From NCBI GenBank assembly GCA_947074275.1, contig CAMTPA010000037.1, positions 1 through 32,616 of the forward strand: a stretch of DNA of 32,616 nucleotides, written 5' to 3'. Source of the DNA: an uncultured Bacteroides sp. GTDB taxonomy: Bacteria; Bacteroidota; Bacteroidia; Bacteroidales; Bacteroidaceae. The notes beneath the pieces were generated by a model. It saw nothing but the letters and a program-made list of their open reading frames with translations. It had not been told where the DNA came from and did not search any database. Made by a program: the position numbers and the translations under genes. Within the stretch, counting starts at the first letter, position 1. Every line of letters starts with the position of its first letter. Below are positions 32,115 to 32,616 of this stretch, in pieces.

Positions 32115-32616
32115 ATGCATAAAAAATATATCTTATTGGCTTGTTTCTTTGCATTCCCTTGGCTGGCTTCAGCTGAGGGAATTAAAGTTATTCGCCTAAC
32201 AGCCGAAATGCAATTAAACCCGACTATGCTCAACGAAACTCCTCGTTTAGGATGGCAAATGATTTCGGATGAAAATGGAACTTCACAATCGGCTTATGAA
32301 ATAGAAATTCGTGATGCACTCAATAACAACTTAGTATGGAGTAGCGGAAAAGTTGATTCATCGCAAAGTCAGCTTGTCGATGTAAGCAAAGCTTTTTCGG
32401 CGCGCAATAACTCTGGGCAATATACTTGGCGTGTTCGTGTGTGGGACGAAACCGATAAGTCTTCGATATGGAGCGATGAAGCAACTTTTGGGTATAAACA
32501 ATTAAAGAGTGAGGAGCTGTTCTCGTGCAGTCAGTGGATTGGTGCCATTACTTGTGAAGATGCTAAACTTCCTGCTGGACGCAACTTTACAGGAGGAGAA
32601 CTGAGAAAGCCTGAAG
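32115..32616 (+). CDS. GH78-like alpha-L-rhamnosidase, 5' part only
   Basis: An open frame from ATG 32115 that runs off the window (167 codons). It opens with a signal peptide (MHKKYILLACFFAFPWLASA, cut after ASA). The mature start, a RLTAEMQLNPTMLNETPRLGWQM segment followed by QSAYEIEIRD, SSGKVDSSQS and YTWRVRVWDETDKSSIWSDEATFGY, is the typical N-terminal FN3-type domain of bacterial alpha-L-rhamnosidases (GH78), which commonly begins with a line about parent compounds such as NPLGID-TKTPRLSW. SQWIGA starts the next beta domain. Catalytic residues lie beyond the window. The gene follows the two-enzyme glycosidase by 28 bp, as expected for an operon. Confidence 0.8.
   Translation, partial: MHKKYILLACFFAFPWLASAEGIKVIRLTAEMQLNPTMLNETPRLGWQMISDENGTSQSAYEIEIRDALNNNLVWSSGKVDSSQSQLVDVSKAFSARNNSGQYTWRVRVWDETDKSSIWSDEATFGYKQLKSEELFSCSQWIGAITCEDAKLPAGRNFTGGELRKPE

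Overview
The window looks like chromosomal DNA from the phylum Bacteroidota, most likely the order Bacteroidales. The reasons are the AT-rich intergenic DNA, promoters of the TTTG-N19-TAnnTTTG type instead of E. coli-type boxes, no obvious Shine-Dalgarno sites, and many lipoproteins with DUF4493 or PCMD domains that are typical of gut and anaerobic Bacteroidales. It also holds two family-I glutamate dehydrogenases and part of a pectin-degradation locus. No tRNA, rRNA, CRISPR array, insertion sequence or phage gene was seen.

Left part (1-5.2 kb, all minus strand): an M24 proline-type aminopeptidase, a glutamate dehydrogenase that looks like the NAD-type clostridial enzyme, and a lipoprotein prolyl oligopeptidase. 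Hairpin terminators separate them. A 0.4 kb divergent intergenic region with strong palindromes follows (5.23-5.64 kb).

Centre (5.6-13.2 kb, plus strand): a four-gene, ATGA-coupled cluster of CsgG, an unknown 114-aa lipoprotein, DUF4810 and DUF799/GNA1162. Two unusual signalling-type genes come next: a STAS domain fused to an APH-type kinase (688 aa), and a receiver-domain protein fused to the ATP-binding domain of PEP synthase without the rest of that enzyme (990 aa).

Right-centre (13.3-23.3 kb, plus strand): a tightly packed seven-gene operon, the most interesting part of the window. Four DUF4493 lipoproteins, one PCMD lipoprotein and two paralogous small beta-barrel proteins are built from a shared set of modules (DUF4493, Ig-like, FN3-like, PCMD). 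Every DUF4493 protein carries a Thr-Arg dipeptide about 26-43 residues after its lipidation cysteine, in the position where type V pilins are cleaved. This suggests an uncharacterised surface structure or adhesive complex.

Right part: a second glutamate dehydrogenase that resembles the E. coli NADP enzyme (minus), then maeB (malic enzyme plus phosphotransacetylase-like domain) translationally coupled to a 58-aa membrane protein (minus). After a 449-bp divergent region come a GH43-like lipoprotein, a two-enzyme GH143/GH142-like protein and the start of a GH78 alpha-L-rhamnosidase-like gene (plus). The order of these last three matches what I remember of the rhamnogalacturonan-II locus of Bacteroides thetaiotaomicron.

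All functional assignments are by reading motifs; no database search was possible.
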